Positions 1-11,160 of a stretch of DNA of 64,000 nucleotides are shown one piece after another. The position numbers and the translations under genes are program-made. Within the stretch, counting starts at the first letter, position 1. The number at the start of each line of letters is the position of its first letter. The notes under the pieces were generated by a model. The model had not been told where the DNA came from and ran no database searches. It saw only the letters and a list, made by a program, of their open reading frames with translations. Origin of the DNA: Cylicocyclus nassatus (taxonomy: Eukaryota; Nematoda; Chromadorea; Rhabditida; Strongylidae); NCBI GenBank assembly GCA_958299035.1, contig CATQJL010000001.1, positions 75,289,594 through 75,353,593 on the forward strand, in the 5' to 3' direction.

Positions 1-1398
1 GTATTGCAGTTCAACAAACGCTCTTAAAAAATTATCAAAAACTGTGACACATGGGTTTTTGCCATTCAAGTCCCGCAATTTTTCTAAATTTTTGTACTGT
101 TTCCCAGAAAAAATACAAATAACAGATAAATAGAGTAAACCCTGTTGAGTACAAAACCCTTTTTCCTTTCACAGTAAGTGTCGTTCAAATGCAGCCTTTT
201 TCCCTCTTTTTGATGGGGTGTCCTTTGTTTCCGATTTGGGAATAAATCATTATAAATCGACGTTTTGGACATGCCACATCTAGCTTGGAAAGTACGAGAT
301 TCGATTTTTCAACCTAGTGAAGGCTCGCTTGCTTTGTTAAACTGCTGCTAAAGCATACTCCACTTTCGTGATTTCAAATTTGGACGATTTGCTGGTGTTT
401 GACGCGTTTGTGTCAGAGACAGGCCTACAAATATCGATGGTGTTGTTAAAAATTCTGTCAAAAATCATGGCCAGGCTATAGGGAGGAGAACAAATTTGTT
501 ATGTATCTTTTGAGGTTTGTTTCATCTAACCGCTACTTGGACTTCTTGGAGAATCAGTGTAAAAAATCAAAAAATCGCGAAAGGTGGTCATGGCAAAAAC
601 CGTTGGTCATAATTTTTGATAATTATCTAAAAGCTCGTTTATTAGACTGCAGAACATAAAAAACCATTTGAAAGAGCATGAAAATTGCATCGATTGACAC
701 AAATACCTTTAACAAATCTTTTTTCGCGGAACGTAGCTCGTGTTCAAGAAAAAGCGAAATTATTTTCGTGACGACCTAATATATACATTTCTCCTTACAA
801 CAATCTCCATTTTTCGGAGACAACAAATCAGAAAACCGAAATTTGGCTGCTCCTTTTTTGTCGCTTCTATTTTGATATATGCCAAGAGAATAAGAAGATT
901 TGGATTTGAATATAACAGTCCGAACGAATCAACTGCATTTAGAGCCAGCTCTGCAAAGCCTACAAAACGATAAACGGTACGGTACCCAAAGATTTGGAAC
1001 TAAAGCTGCCTATTATTCTCAGTATTCTTCTTGAGACTTTTTTGGCTGTGATCTCAACATTTGTCAAAAAACAAAAAGCGTTCTCATTTTGACAGCGTAT
1101 TCATGACAACAAATGCTTTGACACTCACATGGATAGTGAGAATTTATATTAGAACAACTGAAATTCAAAAAGTATGCTTGGACAGGTACAGAAGAACAGA
1201 GAGACTAGGTGGTAAATAACAAGTATGCATAGGGTATGCAGGAAAGCGGTGATTCCAAACCTGTGAAGGCCTTATAGCCTAGTATTATGAGTGTTTTCAA
1301 GGCGAAAATTCATATATTCGTTGCATAAAAACGCTACAACCTTTCGTGCTTTAAACAGAGTAGTGGCGAAAATCAAAGCATTTTATAGCTTACTTTTG
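1..1398. other. No gene recognised
   Basis: AT-rich sequence with only short open frames on both strands. I see no domain, splice pattern or repeat end that I can support. Confidence 0.5.
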
Positions 1399-1399
1399 T

Positions 1400-2081
1400 G
1401 CTGTGTTTCTCTTAAAAATGTGCCTACTGTTTGATTGTCAATAACTTTCTTGTCACTAAGTCCTTCGAGAAGTTTTAGGTACTGTACCTTTATCATTTTG
1501 TAGAGCTGGTTCTAACTTACAGTTAGATTTGCAGTAGGAGCAAGTTACCAATCTCTCTTAATTAATGTAGGATTACGGTAGGAATTTTGGAGAGGGTTTT
1601 GCGTCATTCGGTCATATTTTACCTCTAGGAAAGAAGCTGGGATCTCTTGCATTAGAGTCGATTATTCTTAATATGAAACTTACATTACATTAATGCTTTA
1701 TTTTTGAGTTATTCCAGATTTAACGTAACAGTGGATTTCTGCGTTGGAAATTAATTCAGAAAGCTCTGCGACATGCAGAAAGTTATGTAATAAAATCAGC
1801 ATGCATAAAAACCTTGTTATACAAATCTTCAGATTTTTTGGAAGATATATTTTCGAAAGGCCTATCTCACAATGGCGCGATATGCAGCGAGCTTCCACCG
1901 TAATATTACAGTAATGAAGGAAGATCGGTATTTTGCTTCATACCTTGAATCTAAGGGGAAGCTAGCTCCACAAAATGCTCTACAAAAGCTCTAGCTAGCT
2001 CTTGTTTAATTCTTCCCGAAAGATTTCATACAAGAGAGTTGTTAACAACCAAACAGTAGGCACATTTTTTGGGACGCCTTG
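1400..2081. mobile_element. Tc1/mariner-like inverted-repeat element (non-autonomous)
   Basis: Inverted repeats face each other at about 1412-1440 and 2043-2070, sharing the core TGTGCCTACTGTTTG. The right end reads GGGACGCCTTG followed by TA, resembling the TACAGGGYGTCCC ends of many Tc1-like elements. The interior at about 1567-1602 (ending in gagggttttgcg) resembles the interior of the element at 23235-23893, so the two look related. No transposase frame is present. The left end has drifted and its exact base is uncertain. Confidence 0.5.
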
Positions 2082-2502
2082 TATATAAGCGTATCGTGCA
2101 CATGGAGTAAATAAATTTATCAGCGTTTCATGCAGTACAATTTAGTGGTATTATATGTGTTGAAAACTCTTCAGTTAACAATCCTTTAATTGTAATTGTT
2201 GTTTTTGAGCATATCAGACAGGATTACGTGAATAGTCAAATGATAAGCAGTGATTTAAACATAAAAGGACAAACAAGGCTCTTTGATACCATTTGCGGGC
2301 ATGCTTAAACGCATTCTTTTTAGAGTCGAAGAGGAAGGATCAATGCGCATAGGCCTTTTTACAGTAACTTTAGCCAATGGGTCAGCCATTGCCAAGCCAG
2401 TGCTCACCTTTCCAAATTAATCTGGTGTTGATATAACATCCCCGGGCGGAAAGCTTTTTTATCCCATGGTAGGATTGAGCCTCGGCCCACTAGCTATAGC
2501 GG

Positions 2503-2808
2503 CGCCCTCATACCGCTTGCTGCTCGTCCCCAAATTCATGGAAAAGCTTCACTCAGGAAGCCATTCCGTATTATGTGTTCTTCAGTTAGTCTGGAGCAGA
2601 ACTTTTATAGCAACTCAAGCATGCAGTAGTTAGTACTGAGGAAGAAAGCGCAGCACTGTAAGTAGACCCGTCAGTTAGGAAGTTTTTCAAGCTGTAGCGG
2701 TGGCTAAAAATGTCCAAGGCGATGTTTCGATGTGACGTGGATTGATCGGATAAATAATGCGGTATGAGGGAGCCGCATGATAAATAATGCGGTATGAGGG
2801 AGCCGCAT
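2503..2808. repeat. 30-bp tandem duplication plus inverted partner
   Basis: A 30-bp unit containing GCGGTATGAGGGAGCCGCAT occurs twice in tandem at 2749-2778 and 2779-2808. The inverse of its 18-bp core lies at 2503-2520 with one mismatch, so the region can fold back. No gene is seen. Confidence 0.6.
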
Positions 2809-3100
2809 GATCAAATTAACAAAAAAGTCTAGTAGTGTCATGCGGGAGCTAAGTACTATTAGGCCGTGAAACGGCTCGCGTAGGCTTGTAGGCAGGAATC
2901 TTGAGCACTGTTAGAGAAAAAAATTTGAAACGTCATGCAAAAAAATACCCTGCAGTATTCACCGAAAGCATAATCGATGAAGAAAGTTATAACTGAGCTG
3001 TGATTGCATGTCAAGAAATAATTTGAAGGTAAAAGAGCAAATCCGAGATTTCACCAACGCGAATGAGCCTTTAAATAAATTTCTTGGCTCTACAGGCTTA

Positions 3101-3697
3101 GACCTAAGGCATACCTCGCGCGATTCGGTACCAGAACGACTGTTCGTAATTGGTCAGCGCGCTTTGTGTGGACAGAACTTAGTCTGTTAGCAACAAAAGC
3201 AAAAAGATAAGTGCCTTTCAGTGGCGTACCCAGGATTTCGGCTCGGGGGGGGGGGGGCGCGACAAAAATTTTTTCTAATGAAGGTGCGTGGCGTTAGCCA
3301 CACACTCCGAAAAAATTTTTGGGGTGCTTCTCAAAATTTTTGCGGATCCCCAACCCCTAAAATCTGGAAAAAGGGGGCGTGGCGTCAGCCACGCCCCCGA
3401 AAAAATTTTTTTTATAAAGCTAAAATGAATTTTTAAAAAATTTTAAAAATTATTTTAATTATTTACAAGTACAGACAAGTCATTTGCACAATTTTATAAC
3501 CCATATAAGTAAATTTCAAAAATTTCGCGACCCGTTCTCGGGGGGGGGGGCGCGCGCCCCCCCCCCCCGCCCCCCCTCGGTACGCCACTGGTGCCTATGT
3601 ATTGGAAAACCGCGCACGATAAATGTGAAAATCTGACAAAGTGCCAGTTCGCGTGAGCGTCCCGATTTGACGGAATCGGACGTGGATGCCTTAGAGC
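3101..3697. mobile_element. PIF/Harbinger-type MITE, interrupted by a hAT MITE
   Basis: The left end reads GACCTAAGGCATACCTCGCG and the right end is its diverged inverse, ending ATGCCTTAGAGC. Both sides carry TTA (3098-3100 and 3698-3700), the 3-bp target duplication typical of PIF/Harbinger elements. The copy at 62371-62610 is homologous in the opposite orientation: sequence near 3617-3685 matches the inverse of that copy's left arm. Without the nested hAT element and its duplicated 8 bp the length is about 217 bp, close to the 240 bp of the other copy. There is no coding capacity; mobilisation would need a transposase in trans. Confidence 0.72.
3219..3590. mobile_element. hAT-superfamily MITE, 372 bp, with 8-bp target duplication
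   Basis: It starts CAGTGGCGTACC and ends GGTACGCCACTG, perfect 12-bp terminal inverted repeats. The flanks are gtgccttt (3211-3218) and gtgcctat (3591-3598), a 7/8 match to the 8-bp duplication made by hAT transposases. The interior has G and C homopolymers next to the ends and a direct repeat around GCGTGGCGTYAGCCAC. It inserted into the Harbinger-type MITE, so it is the younger of the two. Related copies lie at 9356-9586 and 61688-61950, with a faint one near 36306. Confidence 0.85.
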
Positions 3698-3700
3698 TTA

Positions 3701-6180
3701 AGTTAGACTGGAATTGTGCAGTGTCATAGACATAGAAATACATAAATGGCCGCAATCTGGGTACCTTAAACTGCCGAAACGCCGTCAAGGCTTTATAAAA
3801 TTATGTTTTGTTGAAAAACTCAAATAAATCAAATCTAACTCTGTAAATTTTATCTTTTTAGGGTTCAACACAACTCACCTTAAAACAAGCCTCTGAGGTT
3901 GTAGCTGTGGAGATGATTCGCGTGATGTCGTTCATAACAATCACCAACACGTCTTATAAATATTAGATTTCTACTGATTTCGCCTATAAATGACTAGTAT
4001 TCTGGCATAAGATCAACGAACATTATCATCAGCTGAGCCATCAACACACCTACGGTAATATGGCTACAAAAAGGTAATGACGATAATGCGCACTTCACAC
4101 TAAGTGTATTTGCTGCAAGCAAAGAGATACATGGGAGTTGTTTAGTAGGAAAAAATTCTTAACAGAACATTTAAAATTCAAAAATCTTGCAAACCATCAG
4201 ACATCTGCACTCTAAAACTCAAAAATCCGCCAATTCTTTAATCTGACAATAATTTCATGGATCTATTGTTCGTAGGCAGTGAACATAATGATGAGCATTA
4301 CCCAAGCAATCGCAAAAATAGTGTATGCGTCTCATAAAAATTCTAGTCACTTATGAAGATTTCATCTAACTCATCTATAAATTATAATTCAGTGTTTTGA
4401 AAGCAGCTTAAGGCGAGGACGGACCTATTGGAAGCATGCACAAAGCAACGTAAAGTTAGTACAACGACTTACAACTTTGGGAGTGGATGAGTACAAGTTT
4501 GTACTTTTGAAATTCGATGAGAGCGCTAGCTTCACTTCTTGCAGTTGAAGCAACTGATCAACTTTTAGTGCAGACCATGCAAATAAGAGTCAAAATATAT
4601 AGGAAACGTAGCTAATATGCGAAAGAAACTATCATTTTCAAACAATTTTTATAAATGACAACCATCCCAATTGCAGTTCGTTATATAATGGTACGGCTAT
4701 GCCCGGCCCTGTCAAAACATTATGAGAAAGGTCCTACCCCTATCCTTGTAGGACTTCCTGCTCAGACAATCAAGCGCTATGGTGAGGCGGCGATAAACAG
4801 CATTTTCAGTGAACGGGCGGCGATACTGCAAAACTGGCAGTCGGGCGACGATACCGCAAAAATGGCCGTGAGCGGGCAGCGAAGGGCTACCAGCTGGCAG
4901 CTGTAATCTTCCATGAGCCAGAAAATAGCTGCAGAGCGGATTCATTGCTACAAAAACAGCCAGAAGGAGGCGACAAGGCAGCGACTCCGTTAGGCTGCAG
5001 CGACTGGGAAACGATGGGGATGCGAATGCAGGATTTCAGTGAGCGGGCCGCATAAATGCTATAAAAGGGCGTCCTTAATTCGTAACGCTGTACTGTGGCT
5101 GCCAATCGAAAGCCATGTCGTTATCCTCTCAAGATTCTATAGATGCCATACTGGAACGGAAATTCGGATGCGTATGCGCTAGGATCAAAATATCATAACC
5201 CACTTACCTAATCAATGCGTAAAATAGAGAAATAGAACTCAGCATTGATTTTGACTTTTGAGCACAAGGTACCCAAATGTCTGGTGAAAAGTTGTATGTT
5301 GGCAATTTGATTACCTTATCACATTACTGTGAAAGATCCAAAAATAGCAAGAATCAGTTATGCAAAATCTTAGTTTTGTTTGAGCTTTAATTTATATGGT
5401 TTCATATAGTTTAGCTCAAAAACTTTGACGCTAACAGCTGATTTTTTCTCAAAACCGTATTTTGAACAGCTGTGTAATTAAGATATGAGATGACAATTTT
5501 GTTGTATGGAGTGGGGCGAGAAACCAGAATACGCTTTGCCAGAAAGGCTATAATCGCTGTAATCGCTATAATCAATCCAGGCTAAGATAAATGGTAATGT
5601 TATTATCAAGTTATCAAGTAAAGTTTCTATAACGACAGAAGCAGGAAGCCGCACAAAGAGCTAGCACTTTTGGGGTTTTTTTCCTTTATTGAAGGAGCAC
5701 AAATTGTTAATTATCAATGCTACCCAGGTTTTATAAAATTGTCTGAGTCACATGGTCAAGCATGCTGGTTATGCTTTTTAGATCAAAAAGTATGTTGAGA
5801 AGGTCAATAGTTAGTCATTTTTCTGTGATTAGATTTGGATTCCCCATTTCAATCTTTGTGGTGCAGTTGCAGTAATTCGTCAAATGCTTATATCAAACCT
5901 GACATTTTCGAACATTTCGGTGATCTAAAAATTTGATCCCATAGAGCATAATGAAAATATTTGTGTGAAATCACCTTTTCCGCTACATCTGCACTCGTTC
6001 TTTCTTGAAAAAGAGTTTTCACAAGTTTAGCAAGACCAACTAGTGGTTTTAGGCACTTTGGTGTAGGAACTGCCTAGACTGCGCATTTTAGTGATGTACA
6101 AAATGTGAACAGTTATTGATATGAGCATTTTTTTGCTGGATAAAGAAGAACATCGAAGATAATTGCAATGACAAGAATGT
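3701..6180. other. No gene recognised
   Basis: Short frames only. A slightly more GC-rich patch lies at 4740-5060, but its frames resemble nothing I know and show no splice-supported exon. Confidence 0.4.
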
Positions 6181-6181
6181 A

Positions 6182-6470
6182 GATTATTTGATTGATTAGT
6201 GCTAGATGACTATATTTGGTTGATCCTGTGCATTAAACTTTTATACTCACAAGAAGAGTGTTGTGTTGCAGCTGACGGAATTCCTAAAATTAAAAGAAAA
6301 AATGTCAATCCTTACAATAGCATCAAAGAATGTTTTGTTTGTACTACTTTTTTCTTCAGCGCGAAGAAAACCTCGTCAGCTGCAACTAAACATTCATCGT
6401 GTCGGTGTGAAAAATTTCTTGCCCGAAACCAACTTAATCTAGCACTAATCAAATAAATGATCTAAATCTC
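6182..6470. repeat. Imperfect inverted-repeat (MITE-like) element
   Basis: TTGATTAGTGCTAGAT at about 6191-6207 is inverted at about 6437-6452. A second nested stem, GTTGCAGCTGACG, at about 6267 is inverted at about 6375. The segment folds into a long imperfect hairpin of about 290 bp. No clear target duplication is visible and the open frame inside is a by-product. The class is unknown. Confidence 0.5.
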
Positions 6471-7589
6471 GTAATGCCAACTGAACGTTTTACTCAACTG
6501 ATGTTAGAATGTACTAAATTAGTAGAGAACTCTGCGAATATCAATGTTTTAAAATCTCTCTCCTTAGCAAGTGCAATTTAAGCTTTATGAACTTCGGAAA
6601 GATCAAGTCATTGTAGAATTTTCTCACAGCGGAAACGTAATTGAGATTTTTTCGTTCTTTTGTTGATTTGAGTAGGGATAAAAAAAGGAGAATGAAAGTT
6701 ATCACTAGCTATTTATCCTATGGAACAGAAATTCGTCACTTTTTCTGTAAGTTATAAAACTAGCCATTGACAAGATTAGTCGCTTACTTGGCAGTTTGAG
6801 CTCTATCAAATATTTGAGCTTAGCTTATCATGAACCAAACTTTACAGACGTCTTGACGTTTAGTATCAAAAAGGGTTGATAAAAAATGTGGAACTCTAGA
6901 GTGCTCTGCATACATTCAAATGATGTGCAAAGATAAATGAATTTTGTAAAACTAAATTGCTTCGTTTCAAATTTTTTGCATTTGGTTGTTATCAAGCTAC
7001 ATAGACATGCTTTCTTTCATATGGAAAGTCTTTGAACCATTCTCAGAAACTACGAGTTCAAGAGCAAAAAGTAATGATAATTGATTGAAGTTGCGTGTTC
7101 TTTTTTTACCATCACCGATTTTTTTGATGTTTTTTTTGGGAATAATCATAATACTAGGTTGATTTGAAAGTTTTGTCCCTTTGATTTTGAAAGATTCGTG
7201 ACTTCTTCCCATCTGAACGAATTGGCTTGCATGATACTTCCAGATAGAAAAATTCATTTACTTTCTGATAACATCTTCGCTGCTCTTTGACCACAAAAGA
7301 CTCCACATATAAATATTCGAAGAGAACCACTCAAACTCTCTATTTTCGAAAATAACTCATTAAAAATCTGATATGCTGCAGAAGAATTCGAAAGCATGTT
7401 TTAGGAATTTCACGAGCACTTCCCAATGATGCCAAGTTTGTACCGATCGAGCTTTTCTGTGAAAAATTATGATTTTCGTGAAAAGCAAAAAACCGGCTAA
7501 AAAAAGATTTTTGAAACTATGCAGAAACTTCCTCCTTATCATCCGCCAATGCGATCAAGCTCGAGCGCGGTTTTGTTTTTCGTCTACAG

Positions 7590-7948
7590 ACCACGTTGAT
7601 GTACCGAACTTGTGTGAAAACTTGCACAGAGAAGGATGGAAATTACTTTCGGAAATCAGCTCCGCAGACATGCCTGAATATTGCATTCGCGTTCACTGTA
7701 TTACGGATATTCTAACCCACAATAGAAATATTTTACACATAATTTCGAAAACAATTTTGCAAGTAGCTCAGTGATTTTTTTTCTTTGCAGGTTCAACAAA
7801 TTTCGGGGAACAGAACGCGTCAGAATCTTTAGCTATGACTAGACGAGGTAGCTTGAGAGCTGCCTGTAACGGTGGCCAAGGCATACGAGTGTGATTATGA
7901 CTAGCATTCGTCGAGATTTTTCGGTTTTCTATACTTTCCAGTAATAAA
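7590..7948 (+). pseudogene. Gene-like module A: two exon-like segments and poly(A) signal, decayed
   Basis: The first exon-like segment follows the acceptor gtctacag (7582-7589) and is homologous to those at 49940 and 48403. The second follows ctttgcag (ending 7790) and reads to a TGA at 7892-7894, including AMTRRGSLRA, which parallels AMAKRERLS in module B. AATAAA lies at 7943-7948. The intron donor expected after position 7694 reads AC instead of GT and the first segment's frame is shifted relative to module B, so this copy is probably dead. I do not recognise the protein family. Confidence 0.4.
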
Positions 7949-7952
7949 GTTT

Positions 7953-8000
7953 TTTACTTTGAGATGGCTGTGCTCCACAGCCATCTCGAAGTAAAAACAA
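7953..8000. repeat. Hairpin downstream of module A
   Basis: GAGATGGCTGTG and CACAGCCATCTC are separated by three bases. The stem continues outward through TTTTACTTT / GAAGTAAAA with one mismatch, giving about 21 bp. It lies just past the AATAAA signal of module A. Confidence 0.6.
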
Positions 8001-9355
8001 CATAAAAGTAGAAAAATCTTTCGCATGAACGCATTGTGAAGTACTTAGCTGTGCCATTGATATAACAGTAAAGTACGGTGACGCTGGCTGCAAAAAGACA
8101 AAATGATTGAATTGTGTTTTTGCATGTACTCCCTGCAAGTGAAAGCAGCACTATTATTTTGAATCAGGAAAAGCTGCCTCAGATAAGGTTACGTCTTCAA
8201 AGTACTACGTTTTTTTCTGACAAATTGATTTGCGAAAGCAAATTGCAAATCATAGGAATGAAGATTCATTGATCTTCCGATCTGGTCATTATTGCACGAA
8301 TTTATAGTCGCAAATCTACAATTTTGAGCATCTTCTGGGCAAGTGAACGCCTAAACAAATAAAGGACTTATTTGGCATATCATCATATACAACGTAAAGA
8401 TAATTCATTTGCTTTACGGCGAAAGACGCAGTTTATTTGATTCCAAAAATGAGTGAACCGAAGCTCAAACCGACGGCGAGCGTACAAACGCGAACCTCTG
8501 GAACTTTGGCAAGGATTGCATGTCTTATACTTTGAAGCAAGGAGCCCTAGTTTCATGTTTTGCAGCTCATACAATCGCAGAGCAATCGCACTACTTGTAT
8601 CATTAAGCATAGCCAGGGCAATCAGTACAAATCAGTGTGATTAAACAATTTGTCATCGTCAGTCACCTGCAGTCTATTGTGGACGACAAACTTGAATTGC
8701 AAAATTGCAGAAGTCAGAACAGCGATCGAATACGAGCTGCAGATTGTCAAATAATTGACAAATCAAACCAGGCTGTCAAGTTGTCCATTCAAAATCTCGT
8801 GTGACAATCCAAATATCTTCCAGCTTTTTCTCATTTATATTAGGGTGGCCCGAGTCCTCCGCACTATTTACAAAAATCACAAACTCTCACTTTCTTGAGG
8901 TAGTTGCACAATTTCATCAAGAGGAGGAATTCATGCATTTCCTAACGGCATATGGGAAACTTTTTGACACCTTAATATTACAGAGATAGAAGCTGTGAAA
9001 GAAAACTGCTAAAATATTTAATTTTTTGGTGTAGAGTTGCCAAATTACGTTAAAAATCCAAACAACTGATGTTATGAGTTTTACGACCCGTTCTTTCCCT
9101 CTGAGACTGTTTTGTGCTGGTCGGACGTTTTTATAAAAGCTGTAATTTTCGACAAAAAATAAAAAAAATCGAATGCTGTCTTACACTGCTTGCCCGAAAA
9201 CCTTGAACTGACAATGAAAAGGGCAATCAACAGAATTTTCAATTATAGAAAAAGAGTAGGCCATACACCTTTAGTATCAACCGTTCCGATTATTAGTGTA
9301 AGTTTCAAATCTTGGCAACCCTACACAGGAGAAATTTTGAGTAATACCCTTCTAC

Positions 9356-9586
9356 CAGTGGCGGACCGAGGGGAGGGGAGGCCCCCCCTCGGTCCGCCAC
9401 TGGTAGAAGGGTATTACTCAGAAGGGTGCCCTCCCCGAGAATGGGTCGCGAAATTTTTGAAATTTACATCTGTGGGTTATAAAAATGTGCAAGCAAACTT
9501 GTTTATTTTTGTAAATATTTGAAATAATTTTTAAAAACTTTTAAAAATTCAGATTAGCCTCATAAAATTTTTTTTCGGGGCGTACG
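9356..9586 (-). mobile_element. hAT MITE relic with a palindromic end
   Basis: It starts CAGTGGCGGACCGAGG. Beyond position 9430 it continues as the inverse of the interior of the 3219-3590 element (for example the stretch around GGGTCGCGAAATTTTT). The flanks cttctac and cttctat suggest a target duplication. Block B (about 53025-53045) has related unoccupied sequence. The left end and adjoining host sequence are copied in inverse (9339-9419). The right terminal repeat is eroded. Confidence 0.6.
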
Positions 9587-11160
9587 GCTTCTATCTCTGC
9601 AATATTTGAGTGCCAAAATGTCTTTCAAATCTTTTGTAAAGCGCATGATTTTTCCTTCAGATGAAGTTAATACTATTTAGATTGAAGTAAGAAAACATAA
9701 TTTTTGAAAATGTTGCGAACAGACTTCTGGGCCAACCAAATACACGCATACGCTATTTTTCCTCGATTCTCTTTAGTTAGCTTTTTATGTTTTCAGAAAC
9801 TGCTTGCTCAGTGATCATAACTTAACTGACCTAAGCACTCACCTACGCAATATAGCTCAAATGAGGAAGATGAAGAAGAGGGATACCGGGCAAAGGTCAA
9901 ACAATTATTCGTAAGAGAACAAAGTGCTTTTTATAGCAAGCATCGTTGAAAAGTGTACAATTCGCTCACAGTTTCTGAAAAAGAAATCTGGCGGCAGCCA
10001 AAGCAGGCATCGGCTTCCAAGATTAGGCATCGGCCACCACAGTTCGCCACAATGGCGACATTCCTGTTCAGAGTGAACGGTTTCTAAACCAATCCAGTAA
10101 CTCACTCAACTCGGCTAGTCGTACTTTTTGATATACAGAAGCGCCATAATCTGGTTATGTCAAGTGTACAGAAGGTAGTCAGTTTTCACAACCTTATTTA
10201 GATTTTTGTTTACCAGGATTTCAGTGTACTGATAATAATGATAATATACTAATATATATTGATAATATACTGTAACATTTACCTTGATTTGCTGCTGATG
10301 GCATTTCTTACGGACCCTACAGGAGTACGCTAAATTTCTAATTTGCACGAATGTGTTCAAACTATCGAGATGTCTTGATGCGCTGAATCATTATGAGTCA
10401 CTTGTGACTCAGTATGTGAACGTACACAATTCGCGTGGCAAGCAACGACGTCTTACTAATTTGTCAGCAAAACCTTTTCTAGCAGAACAAAAGTGGAAAG
10501 GTGTAGTACTAGCTACACATGTCTAATCAAACCAAAAAGACGAGAGTATTTCAATCTTACAAGCCGCGAGCGTAATGCGCCATCGAGGTGTCTGCAACGT
10601 TGCTTTCTCGCTCGTTTGAAGAATAGTAATCGATTTTTGTTAAAATGTCACCCTGTAAGAGGTCAGTTATTTTGATGCAGAGCACTTAGGTGATTTAGCT
10701 GTACATAGTGGCGTTGATTTAAGGGCTTATTATGTTCTGCGGACTGAATTTGTAGGGGCGCAACTCAATGCTTCCTATATATATATATGAAATGCATTCA
10801 CGGTATCACTCGTTAGGGCTTGGCTCTCCGAGCATTAGAAGAAAATATATGAATGCGAAAACGGCCATGAAATTTTTGGAAAATCATGTTTACCTGAATT
10901 TCATCTTCCAGGGCCCAACGATAAGAAGCCAACTTGCCAATTAGATGTGATTGTTATGTCAGCCTCGACGGAGCTTTCTAAGATGGCCCTATTGATTTTT
11001 TATCTCGTTCCTTGATCTTAAGCTCTCCGCTATTGTTAGAAAGAGTGGTTTTTAAAGCAGAAACTTCACTCTGATTTTCGGACCCGCTGCTTGCGTAAAT
11101 TCTAGTTATTCTACATTAAGTAGTTTTGCAGTAGGATATGATGAGAGAAGAAGCTTGAAT

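Larger units (their letters stand above)
7469..11160. repeat. Paralogous block A (matches 49.85-55.56 kb)
   Basis: Collinear similarity in the same orientation runs from 7.5 to 11.2 kb against 49.9-55.6 kb. Shared landmarks are the exon-like modules, the segment 8183-8400 against 50488-50710 and 52263-52290, 8650-9330 against 52380-53000, 9590-9760 against 53030-53290, and 9840-11150 against 53845-55560. Differences are mostly whole insertions: a hAT element in A, and a Tc1-like element, a hAT-like MITE, an extra stretch of about 0.5 kb (53330-53850) and a tandem duplication in B. This points to an old duplication with independent later insertions. Confidence 0.7.
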
